NCBI RefSeq assembly: GCF_000471905.2
Contig: NW_006495875.1
Span: 584,817 to 648,816, forward strand
Reading direction: 5' to 3'
DNA: 64,000 nucleotides
Source of the DNA: Amborella trichopoda
Taxonomy: Eukaryota > Streptophyta > Magnoliopsida > Amborellales > Amborellaceae
The position numbers were made by a program, and so were the translations under genes. The notes beneath the pieces were generated by a model that ran no database searches, was not told the DNA's origin, and worked only from the letters and a program-made list of their open reading frames with translations. Positions 11,136-23,050 of this stretch are shown here, in pieces (position 1 is the stretch's first letter; every line of letters starts with the position of its first letter).

Positions 11136-12371
11136 TATTGTACTTTTTCCTTCTTTATATTGGGAGAACCCTCTTGTTATTTTCCTAAAAAAAGAGAAAC
11201 CCTCTCGTTATTTACCCAAAAAAAGAGAACCCTTTTTGTTTTTTTTTAATAATCTTTTCCTAAATATTCATAATTTTAAAGTGATCCCAAAATTTCAAAT
11301 CAAAACATTGCCTAAGTAGGTCATTTGAGTTTTTTTTTGCACATATGGAAGCATAGAATATGACTTCGCATGATCATATACAAGATTTTGAAATCTTTTG
11401 CTTTTCAAAATTTACATTTCAACTTTGCAATTTGAGATGAAGGATGAAGGCTTAGGTACTTTTGAATATGTCAAGCATTCTTACTCCAATATGCATAGAA
11501 GAAAAACCTATGAGACCAAAGAATTTAATATCCAACCCTTGATACCTAAGAACCAGTGTGAGGGAAATTTTTCTATGTGTCTTTACATACATATAACTAA
11601 CTAATGTACGGTAAGAAATTCACAATTTTTATCAAATGGCTTGGTAAGACGAGAACTATATCACAATTTGTCACTAACAGCCTCTGTCAGATGATAATTG
11701 CCATCGCAGCATGATTGAATTGGCAAGTAACACTCAATTGTCCAAACAATAACACGGTAGGATGTCTCGATACATATAAACTATGTGTGTTCATGACTCT
11801 CAAAATAAATGAAATTCATTGCGGATCTATGACTGACATTTGCAAATTCGCTAAATATCACTAGGACTCTTAAGACTCTAAAACTGTCTTCGAAGGAAAT
11901 TGATTTAATCTTGAAAATTTTAAGGCACCGTGCGAGCCGCCAGGTCTATTTTGACTAGCATTAATTAATTTTATTTCATTTATTTGCTCATTTTTGTAAG
12001 GAAGTCACCTATATTTTAGGCTTCATTTGCAACACTTCTTAACAAGTGGGCTTGGAAAGTGGGTGCATACAAAAATGACAAGGAATAGTTCTCACACCAG
12101 CATGTTACAAAAATAGAACGATCAAACTACTCCTTAACACTATATGCAAACAGGAGGAAAGATCTCAATATAACTCCTCTAACATTTCCTTACTGTTGTT
12201 TTGGAACAGTCATTTGCAAGAGAGAGTTGATATTAATTGGGGAAGTATTGAAAGTCCTACCTTAGGTAGAGAACTGCTTCCCTGTTGATCTACTCAAAAA
12301 AGAAAAAATAAAATAAAAAATGACGAGAGAGGGAGGGATCTTTAGACTCCAAAGAGAAGAGATAAAGAGTT
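11136..12371. other. Gene-free stretch
   Basis: AT-rich and without recognised features. Two near-copies of a GAGAACCCTCT.GTTATTT motif occur at 11163-11215. The 68-codon frame at 11398-11604 resembles nothing I know. Confidence 0.4.
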
Positions 12372-12379
12372 CTTTAGAC

Positions 12380-12710
12380 CAGTGTTGTCAAATTCGCTTC
12401 ATTCAAATTTTAAGTCTAGACCGAAGCGAAGTGAAGTTTGGTGCTGTTGCTTCAGTGGGTCTACTTCAAGCCGATGCGGCCGAAGCTTCGGCTTCTTCGG
12501 CTCAAGCGAAGAAATATTTACATAAAAATATTTTTTTTTGAATTTTTTCATTATTCTTATATATTATATATATAAATATTTAATTTATTTATATTAAAAT
12601 TTTTTAAGAAAAAGTTTGAAGTCTCTCCCCCTAGAATCAGCCGAAGTATCGAATTGTTTCATTTTTCTCACCAAACTGAAAAAAACTCGAGAGCGAATAT
12701 GACAACATTG
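12380..12710. mobile_element. 331-bp hAT-type MITE with 8-bp target duplication
   Basis: The left end reads CAGTGTTGTCAAATTCGCTT and the right end, inverted, reads CAATGTTGTCATATTCGCT, so the terminal inverted repeats match at most of about 19 positions. The flanks are CTTTAGAC (12372-12379) and CTTTAGAT (12711-12718), 7 of 8 identical. The CA.TG ends and 8-bp duplication are the hAT superfamily pattern. The interior has a GAAGC/GCTTCGG-rich patch at 12420-12510 and an AT-rich core; no transposase is encoded. Confidence 0.85.
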
Positions 12711-12718
12711 CTTTAGAT

Positions 12719-13355
12719 TCCAAAAACAACGACATTTTAGAACCCGTTTGAAGCAAAGAATCTCTCCCACTACAAAACAAAAAAGAATTTGCCGGATGAA
12801 AGAGAGAGAGATTTGCTTTGGAAAAGATCGGAACAATTCCGGAACATGTTAGAAGCAGAGAGCATCTCCCCCGCCATTTCAAAAATAAAGAAGCCAAAAG
12901 ATTTCATGATGCTCCTATAGGAGCATCCTATTTATGGCTCCCTCAGGTTAAACCAATTTACAAGTACTTTTAGGGGCTTCAAATTTGGGGATATTACTGG
13001 TCTCAATAAATTTTTTTTTGCCAAATTCACACATTATGGGCTTGAAAAAGATAAAAGTCTCAAAATTGAATGGAGAGTCCAATTTTTTAAAGATGCATCT
13101 TGGGCTAGAGATTCAAAACTTTTTTTTTTCATAATCAACAAATGATTCTTAAGTGGTTCTCAAAATTTCATATGGAAAATTTTCCTCCCAAGTAGAAGCA
13201 AATCTTCTATCTGAGAGAGTAAATATATAATATACCCCAGAAGAGTTATAATGCATGCACTCAACAAAGAATTGATTTCTTTGAAAAAAAGATAAGAGAG
13301 AATTTTAGAACAAAGAATATATCTCTCACTGCTCCATAAACAAAGATTCATTGCT
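12719..13355. other. 3' flank of the BODYGUARD-like gene
   Basis: No coding signal. The part next to 13355 presumably includes the 3' UTR of the minus-strand gene, but no polyadenylation site can be chosen. Confidence 0.4.
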
Positions 13356-16300
13356 TCAAGTGCTTGCAAAAGCCCAAAAGTGTTCAAGATCTCTGGTGAA
13401 TTCCCTTTCTCTCTTTAGAATCACAGTACAATGATCTGCATTAGGGATGACTTCCACTTCAGCTGAAGGGACCTTTTGCTTAATTTGGAAGCCACATTTC
13501 ATGGGGACCAAATGGTCATTCCCCCCTAGCAAAATTTTAAGTGGGCACCCTGATCTCTTTACAGTTTCTAAGTAGTTATCCATGTACTTGGCTCCACCAC
13601 ATATCACATTGTGCATATTGTGCCAAGCAGAATGATGTGTGTGTTTGGTCAAGTCTGAGATAATGAAATGCTTTCCCCTGAAACAGAGTGTATAACAATT
13701 AGGTCAGAGTAGTTGTAAAACTAATGGAACTACATAAAGAAGTGTATTATGGTTTGTAAAGTCGTTTATATCGAAGATAAGAAAGTTGCAATCACCCTTA
13801 GCAGTCAAATATGAAATTAGAAAATTACAATCACTTTATTATATGTGATATCAATTGGTTAAATTGTGATGCTTTTCTCTCTGCTTGTATACACGTACAC
13901 AAGCAAATCAAAAGGCTGAAGATGTGCCATGAATAATTAGATATGTCATTTCTTTGTACAGAGTTCAAGAAATACTTTCTTGGACTTCGAGCGCGGTCTT
14001 TGACATACCCCATATCCGCCTGATTGCACATCTTATAGCTAGAGCTAATCATTGTACATCCTGTGGCAGAGCTTATCGTAATCATATAAAGGTAATGGCG
14101 TCATTGTAATTCCCTACAAGTGTTATTGTTGATCACATATATTATGCCTCCTCCGAAGTATAGTTTATTTCTACTCCTTCGATCAGAAGATCTACTGAGA
14201 AGGATTTTTTCAATTTCAATTTCGAGGATTGCTAAAGAATTACTAGATTATTATCAAAAAAAATTGAAATTTGAGTTTTGTAACACTTAGATTTCACCAA
14301 CTAAAAATTGGATAGTCTCCATTCGACCTCGAGCCATCTTTTTTTTCCAAGTGCATAAAGTGTACAATTAGGAATTTTTATTTATTGAGGTTAATCTATG
14401 GGTTGAAGATATCACATTCCCTTAATTTGGAAAATTAATTCTAAGTGGGGTTTTACCCGAGGGGTATGAGAATAGAATATCTTTCGGCTTACTTGTTTTA
14501 AATGAATAGGCTCTACGAATGAGCAGCAACGATGTCAAGGTGCCACTGTCTATGGTTCCATTCCTACCAAGGTCTAAAACAAAAAATTTATGCTCACAGA
14601 TTGCCCAATTTTTCTATCCTCCCTTCAGCAACACCCAAGCTAGGAGCATTGTGAGTGAACTATAGGCCCTTTGAGAAGAAGTGAACAAAAAACTCAGATA
14701 ACTAAAAGGCACAGAATTACCTATTGAATGTGAAGAGCTTGATGATCCATACCCAAAATCTATGGTGCTTGCATATTATGAAGCACACAGTTCTCCCCAA
14801 ATGCTCATACCATGACATTACTGATGACCAGAATAGCAACAATGGCCATATTCGCCTTTCTGCCAATCCGATTAGAGCTGTGAAGCTCGCCTTCTCCATT
14901 GAAGAAGTGGGAAAATATGGCTGAATTAAACAAAAAATATATCAGATGAAAATCATATACGAGTATAGCATACTGTCATGAGAACACACTATACTCTTAC
15001 CCTTCAGGTAAAAGAGCTACTCGAGGATTTTTTCAAAATGAAATTTTGGGATCAATTTTGAAATCACCAGATCAGAATCTTTTGTTTTTTTTCTTTTTTT
15101 CAAAGAAAGGATTTTAAGTTCTTAACCGCATAGATCTGACTATCTAAAAATTGAACAATCTCTACTACTTATTTCGGCTTTTTATGTACATTATCTACAG
15201 CACACACGTTCGTACATATGCACTATACAAGAAGCAATATAATGTTGCTATCTGAGAAAAATCAACAATGCTTATCACTACATTCATGCCCAAACACTTC
15301 TTCTCTTTCTTTCTTTCTTTCTTTTATTTATTTATTTATTTATTTATTTTATTTTATTTTTTTTGTAAATATCAACTTCATTATTGTATCAAAAAATGAT
15401 GCACAACGAGAAAGATGTTCAAGTTATATACTCAAATTGATACAACTAGACTGTCCCTGTCCTGTGCTGCCCTAAAGGAAAAGGTTTTGTGATGCTTATA
15501 AACATGCCTACAAACATACATGAATCTACAGGCAGTGGTATCGATACTCTGCTATACATACACATCACTAATACATTCATACACATATTATTATGTATGC
15601 ATGTACCATATACCAAATTAGTACATGTGTACATGCATCTCACGTGCAAATGTTACATTCACATGTAACATACATAGATTCATTTACATATCCTAATATA
15701 AGGGTGAGTTAAACCTATACATGTAATCATACATGACTTGACACAGCCATAAGCCCCAGCCACAACCAATAGTTCATGGTCGGGCAAAGAAGGGTCGTAG
15801 GACCATGCGGGAAAAAACGAAGCAATAATTTAATTAAGAAAATTATCTTAATTTCTTTTTTCTTTATTTTAGTTGTTACTTTTGATTTTAGTAAGGGCAA
15901 GAGTCCATCATGTTAATAATAGATGGTTAGGATTTCGTAAGATTTTTTTATGGTTTCGAGTTACTTAAATACTTGTTCTTGAAGGTTTAGATAGAGAACA
16001 ATTACATCATAAATGAAAAATATACAATGAAACCATTTATCTGTGATACAAGATAGTCACAATTAATCTTAACTATTGGATGTGAAATTAGATGGTTGCA
16101 TTATTCCATTGGCCAAGCTCAAACTTCAAAATAAATTTTTTCGAATTTTGTGACTTACCCAAACTATCAGATTTCATATCAAATGGTTATAAGTAATTAT
16201 GACTTTTATGTATCAAAAGTAAATGGTCTCATTGTATATAATCCCTTATATATATATACTTGTTCCTTAGAGAACTTTGAGCTAATAAAATTTAGGGGAC

Positions 16301-19300
16301 AAGCTTTCTATGCTTCCTCTACCGCATAAAACTTATATACTTTCCCTTATCCAACCATCCATTCTGAATGGAGGGTTAGGATTGCCCCAACCACAATGTT
16401 ACGTCAGTACACTATTTTATTTTTAATTTTTTCCTATAAACTATTTTGACACCAAATTTCGGACGTCGATCCTTTATTAACCTCGCACTAACGAAAAATA
16501 CTAAAAAAATATTTCCAATAAAATAAAGTGACCAAAATATCCCTGAAAGATTCAAGTGGTATTTTGGTCATTATATTTTATCGAAAACTTATTTTTAATA
16601 TTTTTTATAAGTGCGCCCCAATGAGAAAACGACACGTACCAAATTTCATATTCATACAATTTGTATTAAAAAACTAAATATAAAATATTTTGAAACGTCG
16701 GATCTAAGATCAAACGGTGAGTGACTCCATCAAAATTGGACGGCTGAATGGTAGGGAAAGCATAGAAGATCTATGCTATAGGGGAAGTATATAAACCTTT
16801 CCCAAATTTAGGAGGTAGAGTACTTTCTGTTTTTACAATTTTCTTCCTTCTCTCCTCTTCTTTTCTTTTTTAAGGCTTGTCATCTCCGAGAGTTTATGTT
16901 AATTAAGGTGATGATTTGGGAAGAATTGATCTTAACTTGCATCTTAAAATTTTATTTTTGAGATAGATTTTGTGACTTAATTTTTAAAGACATGTAATCT
17001 CTAAAATGGAAATCATGAATATGACAAAATAAATAAATTTTAAAATTAAAATAATAATTCTATTAAAAAATATATTTGGACCACCTATTTGCATCCATAT
17101 TTAAGATGGATGATTTATACGTTGGAACCACATATTGTAGAAATGTGGTTCAGTCCTCATGAAACAGTTTTCCTAACTTTATATATGCATAAAGTCTTCA
17201 CCATACGTAACTAATATGCAAGCACACATGACAACAAAGTACAAACATACACAAGAATGTCATACATGTATAACATGCATATACCACCATTGATACATGC
17301 AAACATGTAAAACAAATATATAAATAAATAAATAAAGGGTTGTTAATGTCATACATGTATAACATGCATATACCACCATTGATACATGCAAACATGTAAA
17401 ACAAATATATAAATAAATAAATAAAGTGTTGTTTTGGGCTACTCATTTGTGGTGAAACTTTTTATGTCCTATGAATGTTCAAGTCGGTTAAATGAATAAT
17501 ACAAGCGGGTCACCGATTTAATGCAGGATTGTCGAGACCGAACCGGTTCTGAAATGGTATAGGTTTGGGCCCGTCTCTCAACCCACTTTTATTTTTATTT
17601 ATTTATTTAAGTTTGTCTAATATTTTTTGTGGTCCTCACCAAAATACTCACCCTATAAACCACTATTTTAATTTCAATTTTATTTTATTTGTTTATTTTT
17701 AATTTTTTTGGATCACCGATCCAAATGATTCGAGATCGATCAGGATTGCCGATCCAGCCGATCTGGACTGAATTATCCAGCCGATCTGGACTGAAATTGG
17801 AGGTGGAAGATCGGCTTCACTAATTCGTTATTTTTAAAACATTGATATACACACATACATATATACATACCGGCCCAATTATTGTGATAGATTTAACAGC
17901 ATTGGGGTATTTTGCAGCTAAGGCCAAGGCAATGATGGAACCCATGGAATGAGCAACCAGATGGAAGGATTCAATGCCAAAAGGCTTGATCACAGAGTCT
18001 TCAATCTTTCCCAAGTGGTCTTTCAATCTGTATAAGCTCTCAAATGGCTTGGGGCTTCTCCCAAAACCCAAAAGGTCCGGCGCGAAAAGCCGGAATTTTC
18101 CGTCTGCATTGTCTGAGAGATTGTGAAAGACTGTCTCTGTAAAAATCAGTGACGATGATAGGATCCCATGTATGAGAATCACATCTTCAACCTTGTTTCC
18201 TTTTGGACCTGTCCCAAAAAAAAAAAATTCATAAAAACACTTGCATGTTTTGAATAATTGACCAAAATGGAAAAGGGTGTTAGCCCAAATTGTGATGAAT
18301 ACACTGAAATCAGGTTTAATTTAGTGCCCTTGGAGCTAAATCTTTTCCGTTGTGTTTTGTTATTTTTATTTTTTATTTTTTTAAAAGAGAATTCTCTTTT
18401 CTATTTTTTTTTTTTACTAGAAATTTTCGGTGAAATTTGATTGAAAATTTTAGAAATTGCGAACCAAGGTGAAATTTAGAAGGGGAGAGAGTTTTAAGTA
18501 ATTGAGAAAGTAGAAATATGGGTGGTAAAAGAAGTCTGGCAACTGGTGTTGGTTTTTTCACTACACACTGCACATTTGAAAAATCGAACCGGACTCGGAA
18601 ACCGGCCAAGGGCCGGGTTTGAGTAATCGGTAAACCAGACCCTTCAACCAGCCTAACCGGGTAGGTCCCTGCCCGTCTAAAAAGTATTAAAAAATAAATA
18701 AAAAATTATAAGAATTCAAAAAATATATGAAAAATATATTTAAAATATGATTAAACAAAGATAAAAAAACATGAACTTCATAAATCTATTTGTACCCAAG
18801 AATGGGAAAATATAAAAATAATTATTCTTGACTATAATATTTGTCGATCTTTGCTAAAATGATAAAAAAACATTCAAAGACGCATCACAAATAAATTCTT
18901 TATTTTCAAGATTTCCTTTTTTTAAAAAAAAAATTTAAACAGAGCGGCCGAACCACCCAAACCGGATGGGCCAGTAGGCCATTCCGGTTTGACCGACCAA
19001 GTTTACGAACACTACTACAGAGAGAGAGAGAGAGATAGAGATATGGATGCTTTTAAACTTTTTAAGGAAGCAAGAAATTGAATAGAAGAAATCCTGTACC
19101 TGGTGCTGGTTCTCTCACTGCAACATGAAGCAGCTGCTTCTCTTTCCCAAGCCATGACACACAGGCTTCACAGTGACAATCAGACCACCTTGGCCTCATT
19201 AAAGCACCACCTGCTTCCTCATTTCTCTCTTTTTCTCTCATTTTAAGGAAACCCATTTTCTGAATTCTAATCAGGAAGGCTCTGAATCTGTTCTCTCTCC

Positions 19301-19505
19301 GGTTTAGAGTCTCAGAAACCTCATCTTCTTCATCAATGGCATCGCGTACCCTGTTTTCTGCACTATTTTCATGGTGGCAATAACAGGGGAGACTTGTTTC
19401 TTCAAGTAATGAATCTGCAAATTTGTAAAAGAAGCAGAGAATAAGGTCCAAGAAGTCTAAGAAAGCAAAAACTATGGAGCTCAGCGCTGGAACAATGGAG
19501 TTCAT
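13356..19505 (-). CDS. BODYGUARD-like alpha/beta hydrolase, four exons, 421 aa
   Basis: Plant BODYGUARD proteins are epidermal alpha/beta hydrolases needed for cuticle/cutin formation; the biochemical substrate is not settled. Exons on the minus strand are 19505-19100, 18208-17871, 14920-14721 and 13677-13356. All introns are GT-AG and the phases close (406+338+200+322 = 1266 bases). The start is the ATG at 19505 (MNSIVPALSSIVFAFLDFLD), which gives the hydrophobic N-terminal segment typical of the family; the TTG upstream is not a plausible start. Motifs: RPRWSDCHCEACVSWL near residue 105, LIHGILSSS near 148 (oxyanion region), PDLLGFGRSPKP near 180, AHSMGS with nucleophile Ser223, GGND with Asp369, and ADHCTV with His397. 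The catalytic triad is therefore complete. Length fits the family. Intron 2 is almost 3 kb and repeat-rich. It appears functional. Confidence 0.9.
13678..14720 (-). other. Intron 3 of the BODYGUARD-like gene
   Basis: 1043 bases, donor AATAG|GTAATT and acceptor TTTCAG. The 84-codon minus-strand frame inside (13831-14085) has no family resemblance. Confidence 0.7.
15299..15361. repeat. (TTTC)n / (TTTA)n microsatellite
   Basis: A run of TTTC units turns into TTTA units and then a T-rich tail. Confidence 0.85.
16021..16238. mobile_element. MITE family M1, 218 bp, with long inverted repeats
   Basis: The left arm reads TATACAATGAAACCATTTAT and then GATACAAGATAGTCACAATT; the right arm ends TGTATCAAAAGTAAATGG then TCTCATTGTATA, nearly its reverse complement over about 45 bases. 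The middle contains ATTGGATGTGAAATTAGATG. Collinear copies lie at 36238-36456 and 45363-45583. Short, non-coding and palindromic, so MITE-like; the superfamily is not clear. Confidence 0.75.
16280..16810. mobile_element. Possible MITE with TATATACTT inverted ends
   Basis: AAAACTTATATACTTTCCC at 16327-16345 is matched by an inverted GGGGAAGTATATAAACCTTT at 16780-16799. Near both ends lie words with CTATGCT. Exact ends and a target duplication could not be fixed. Confidence 0.45.
17256..17433. repeat. 89-bp tandem duplication, nearly perfect
   Basis: Copies 17256-17344 and 17345-17433 both start AATGTCATACATGTATAACA, contain an (AAAT)n run and end AAAG.GTTGTT. I see essentially one base difference. 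Confidence 0.95.
17525..17845. mobile_element. Decayed element with TTTTAAAACA.TG end
   Basis: GACCGAACCGGTTC at the left, CCGATCTGGACTGAA occurring twice at about 17758-17792, and the right end TTATTTTTAAAACATTG. Similar right ends are seen at 24297-24312 and 44279-44294, which suggests a hAT-like non-autonomous family. No target duplication was found. Confidence 0.4.
18209..19099 (-). other. Intron 1 of the BODYGUARD-like gene
   Basis: 891 bases, donor CCAG|GTACAG and acceptor GGGACAG. It contains family A element copy 4 (18570-19010) and an (AG)n run at 19019-19036. Confidence 0.75.
18570..19010 (+). mobile_element. Interspersed element family A, copy 4
   Basis: GAAACCGGCCAAGGGCCGGG at 18599, CCTAACCGGGTAGGTCC at 18651, GATCTTTGCTAAAATGAT at 18845, and right-end words ACCGGATGGGCCAG and TTCCGGTTTGACCG. 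Collinear with the copies at 8340 and 9480. Confidence 0.65.
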
Positions 19506-19578
19506 GAGTTCTTGTGACCAATTCAATGAAGGAATACCAATCCATCATCAGGGGTTGGTAATTTATGACTAAATCTAA

Positions 19579-19624
<46 letters not shown>

Positions 19625-19645
19625 TAGTAGTAGTCGTAGTAGTAG
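19506..19645 (-). other. 5' flank of the BODYGUARD-like gene with (GA)n and (GTA)n microsatellites
   Basis: A long (GA)n run (about 19581-19621) passes into (GTA)n just before the assembly gap. The promoter proper is probably in or beyond the gap. Confidence 0.6.
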
Positions 19646-19956
19646 NNNNNNNNNNNNNNNNNNNNNNNNNNNNNNNNNNNNNNNNNNNNNNNNNNNNNNN
19701 NNNNNNNNNNNNNNNNNNNNNNNNNNNNNNNNNNNNNNNNNNNNNNNNNNNNNNNNNNNNNNNNNNNNNNNNNNNNNNNNNNNNNNNNNNNNNNNNNNNN
19801 NNNNNNNNNNNNNNNNNNNNNNNNNNNNNNNNNNNNNNNNNNNNNNNNNNNNNNNNNNNNNNNNNNNNNNNNNNNNNNNNNNNNNNNNNNNNNNNNNNNN
19901 NNNNNNNNNNNNNNNNNNNNNNNNNNNNNNNNNNNNNNNNNNNNNNNNNNNNNNNN
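19646..19956. other. Assembly gap (311 N)
   Basis: Flanked on both sides by (GA)n, so the gap probably reflects microsatellite collapse. The long frame printed through it has no meaning. Confidence 0.99.
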
Positions 19957-20994
19957 GAGAGAGAGAGAGAGAGTTGTAGTTGCTCTGATGGGTAATTTTA
20001 ACTATTATTTTAAGATATGTAGTTGCTCTGATTGATTGTTCTTGAAAAATATATTGCACTTTTTTTTTAAGAACTTTTGGCGAAATTTTTTTATGCTAAT
20101 TTCTCATTGTATACTTTTTCTATCTTTAAATCAAAATTCAAAGATATCAATCAATGAAGAGATAAACAGTCATGAGAAATGAGTTTTTTTGAAAAAAAAA
20201 AATTGAAAAAAAGATCAAATTCAGATTTATGTCGGTTCCATTAAAACAATATCAATCAATGAAGAGACAAAATCTCACGCTTTTTGTTTAAATTTTAAAA
20301 TATATTTTTATTGTGTTGTTCTCCTTTTAACTCTAACTACTACTTTAAGATATATGGTTGTTTTGATGGATTGTTCTTAAATAATATATATTGCACTTTT
20401 GTTACGTACTGGTGAAATTTGTTTTATGGCAATTTCTTATTGCATACTTTTCATATCTTTGAATTTTGTGGCAATTTCTTATTGCATACTTTTCCTATCT
20501 TTAAATCAAAATTTAAAGATATGAAGAGATAAAAGTCATAAGGAATAAGTGCTTTTGAAAAGTTTTGTTGAAAAAGATAAAATTAGGAAAAAAAAATCAA
20601 TTTTTTTTAAAAAAATAATTTTTTAAAAATCTCTTGAAAAGTTAGAAATTTTTAACAGATTTTAAAAATAAATTTTTTTTAAAAAAATCATATTTTAAAT
20701 AAGGACTTGCTAACTATGAGTGTGACAACCTTAGAGAGAGAAAGAGATGAAGAAGTAGATGAAGAGATAGAGAGAGAGGCATTGATGTCGTAGAGTTGGG
20801 GAGTATACTGGTGTTGAAGCATTTGCCACGTCTACTTACTTCCATACACAATTTAGTGACAAGCAAAAGGCCCTATTTTGTGAGCCGGCCGGTGTACATA
20901 TTACTTTTCGCTGAAAGGCCAATATTGAAGGAGATGGGAAGATATGATATGAACGGCCAAGAATATATTTTGTCACATATTTTTTGTGGGGTCA
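19957..20994. other. Gene-free AT-rich stretch
   Basis: Two related blocks containing TTAAGATAT.TAGTTG.TCTGAT, GATTGTTCTT and CAATTTCTTATTGCATACTT occur at about 20000-20180 and 20330-20530, so a degenerate duplication of about 340 bases is present. Nothing coding is recognised. Confidence 0.45.
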
Positions 20995-21245
20995 GGTTTG
21001 CGTAAGGTGCCCACCTTACACTATACAAGTGAGTGCACCTAAAATTTATGGGAAAATGTAGCTGCGATGTTTGAAACCTTCCATTGGCTTGAAAATTTAT
21101 GTTCAAACCAAATGATGAAATTTAAAATTTCAAACACGGTACAAATCGATTAGATCTATAAAAATACAAAAATCTTGAAAATAAATTGTCCAAATAAACT
21201 CAAAGAAGTGCAATATTTTTTAGTAAGGTATGGAAGTTTCGAATT
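20995..21245 (+). mobile_element. MITE-like element, family M2, third copy
   Basis: GTAAGGTGCCCACCTTACAC, then a GATTAGATCTATAAAAATAC block and AATCTTGAAAATAAATTGTC, in the order seen in other M2 copies. Confidence 0.5.
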
Positions 21246-21690
21246 CCTCATCAAATTCAAGCTTTCCTTTGAATTTTTGTTCAAGAAAAAACTTTTAACT
21301 ATTGGTAATTTGCATAAGAGATGAAAGATATTGGTGAATGTTTATTTTCTTTGTAAAAGGGATGAGGAAACTTATGAGCACTTTTTTTACATTGGTCCTT
21401 TACTAGAGCCTTGTGGGAGTAGACATTTCAGTTGATGGGGGTGCGGTTGTTGTTGCCTAGGAGTCACCCATATATTATGATGCATTTGGAGTTGCCTAAT
21501 TTGACGAAATGTGAGGGTGCGGTTTTGGGGGTGGGGATAGAAGAGATATAATAGAGTTTTACATGGCTTGTGGATTTGGTTTTCAATATCCAAAGAAGGA
21601 GATGGTGTTCCAAAAGTAAATATTTGGACTAATATAAAGAATATCATCTCTAATTGTTGGATATGGTGATTATCCAAAATCACTTACATA
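21246..21690 (+). pseudogene. Possible zf-RVT region of an L1-type LINE, decayed
   Basis: In the plus strand a frame gives CKRDEETYEHFFYIGP (plus variants after shifts), resembling the zf-RVT motif CPLC..EEET..HLF. Several frameshifts and stops follow. It lies about 1 kb upstream of an L1 RNase H remnant in the same orientation, so both may be one interrupted element. Confidence 0.4.
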
Positions 21691-21699
21691 AGAAAATCT

Positions 21700-22540
21700 C
21701 ATATTATGTGTGATTGGAATTGATATTGATAAGTTTGTCAAATGAAATAGAATCCAAACAGATTAGGACTTTGAGATATATCTTTTGGTTCTTGAGATAT
21801 ATGTAATACCTATATGAAGTTTCCTATTTGATGTTTTCTAACCTTATATATATATGGAATGAAAGAAAAGAGAAAATGTATGCTCTATTTGGATCACTAT
21901 ATGAGAAAGGTGGCTTCCTCTAAAGAGAGAGCTTGGGCCGCCTTTGCTTCAGAGGCAAAGCCCCTCCTTAAAAAGAAGAGAGCTTCCTATAGAGAGAAAC
22001 ACCATGGACGAGCCTCATGTACCTTCCTATGGAGAGAAACACCATAGATGAGCCTGCTATAGATTGAGAGGCTGGTTTCTTGTAGAGAAGCGGTTCTTAT
22101 GTAGATTTTAGGTGGTTTCCTCTTTTAGTGAAAGACAGTCTTGGCTGCTCTGAAGGGTCTCTTCCTAGAAATCGGTTTAGCTATGGAATAGAGATGAGTC
22201 TCTTCCTGGACAGTAGCTTAACTGTAGAATTGAGATGAGAATTCGGCGATTCGTGCCGATCGGGAGAAACCACTGTGGAATTGAGATGAGAGTTTGGCGG
22301 GTCGTGCCAATCGGGAGAGCGGGTCTAAAAGGGTTTACTCAATTGGTTTTGTCGAGGGTTAAAGAGGTATCTCTATGTCCCAAAATCTGTAACTTTCATT
22401 GGTATAGGTATAGTGGATTTCAATTTGCCATGCCCGTGGATGTCACCCTTTTGGGTGAACCACATAAATCTTTTCGTTCTTGTGCACATATGTTTTATGT
22501 TTTATTTTTCGTACTATGGCTCGTAGCCATGCCTATTTTG
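21700..22540 (+). mobile_element. LTR-like segment, possible solo LTR
   Basis: A TATA-like TTATATATATATGG at 21843-21856 is followed by GA-rich, leader-like sequence with repeated phrases (TATAGAGAGAAACACCATGG and TATGGAGAGAAACACCATAG; the 51-bp repeat at 22222-22323). It separates two parts of an L1 LINE remnant. I could not fix TG/CA ends or a target duplication, so this is a guess from layout. Confidence 0.3.
22222..22323. repeat. 51-bp tandem duplication
   Basis: Copies begin CTGTAGAATTGAGATGAGAA at 22222 and CTGTGGAATTGAGATGAGAG at 22273, each ending in TCGTGCC.ATCGGGAGA. Confidence 0.8.
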
Positions 22541-22544
22541 TTTT

Positions 22545-23050
22545 TAGCTAAATAAGTAAATGATCTTGGTGGAATCCAATTCTTGATATTCATGTTTCCA
22601 CATCTAAGAGGGCTCTTAAATCCTACACTAATGTCACTTGACAGCTAAAGCCAAAGGGGAGATGGAGAGTGTCAAAATTGAATTTTGATGGGAGTTCCCT
22701 TGAAAATCCGGGGATAACAAGTTTTGGAGGAGTGCTTAGAAACTCCGAGGGCGATTGTTCTTTTGCTTTTGCAGGATTGTGTAGGGTGGCAACAGCAAAT
22801 GCGGTGGAATTTAAAAGTCCATTGCAAGGATTAAAGGTTTTAAGCTGTGAGATGGCAGTATTAACTGTGTTATTTGGTATTAGTTGTGTTATTGAAGGAG
22901 ATTCCCAAAACCCAATTAATTGGTATAAGAAGATTAACAAACCACTATGGAAGTTGCTACAAATTTGGGCGAGGTCAGGGGTTGATTGCTTCTTTTCACC
23001 TTGTCGATTGGGAAGCTAAAAGTATGCAGCCGGTCTTGCAAAACAGGAGC
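22545..23050 (+). pseudogene. L1-type LINE RNase H domain remnant
   Basis: The plus-strand frame near 22660-22990 gives LNFDGSSLENPGITSFGGVL, then NSEGDCSFAFAG and VIEGDSQNPINW. These match the plant L1 RNase H pattern: first catalytic Asp in the FDG motif, GNPG, GGVLRN, a Glu in the helix region, and EGDS. The glycine of GNPG has become ENPG, and the C-terminal catalytic segment runs into a stop, so it is dead. Confidence 0.7.

Larger units (their letters stand above)
14921..17870 (-). other. Intron 2 of the BODYGUARD-like gene, rich in repeats
   Basis: 2950 bases, donor CCG|GTATGT and acceptor AATTCAG. It contains a (TTTC)n/(TTTA)n tract at 15299-15360, an M1 MITE at 16021-16238, an inverted-repeat element at about 16280-16810, an 89-bp tandem duplication at 17256-17433, and a decayed element at about 17525-17845 ending TTTTTAAAACATTG. 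Confidence 0.75.

Noticed and set aside
13831..14085. 84-codon frame in BODYGUARD intron 3
   Set aside because: Lies in an intron and resembles no family; not part of the spliced frame.
19523..20059. 178-codon frame through the N gap
   Set aside because: Mostly unknown bases flanked by (GA)n; no real content.
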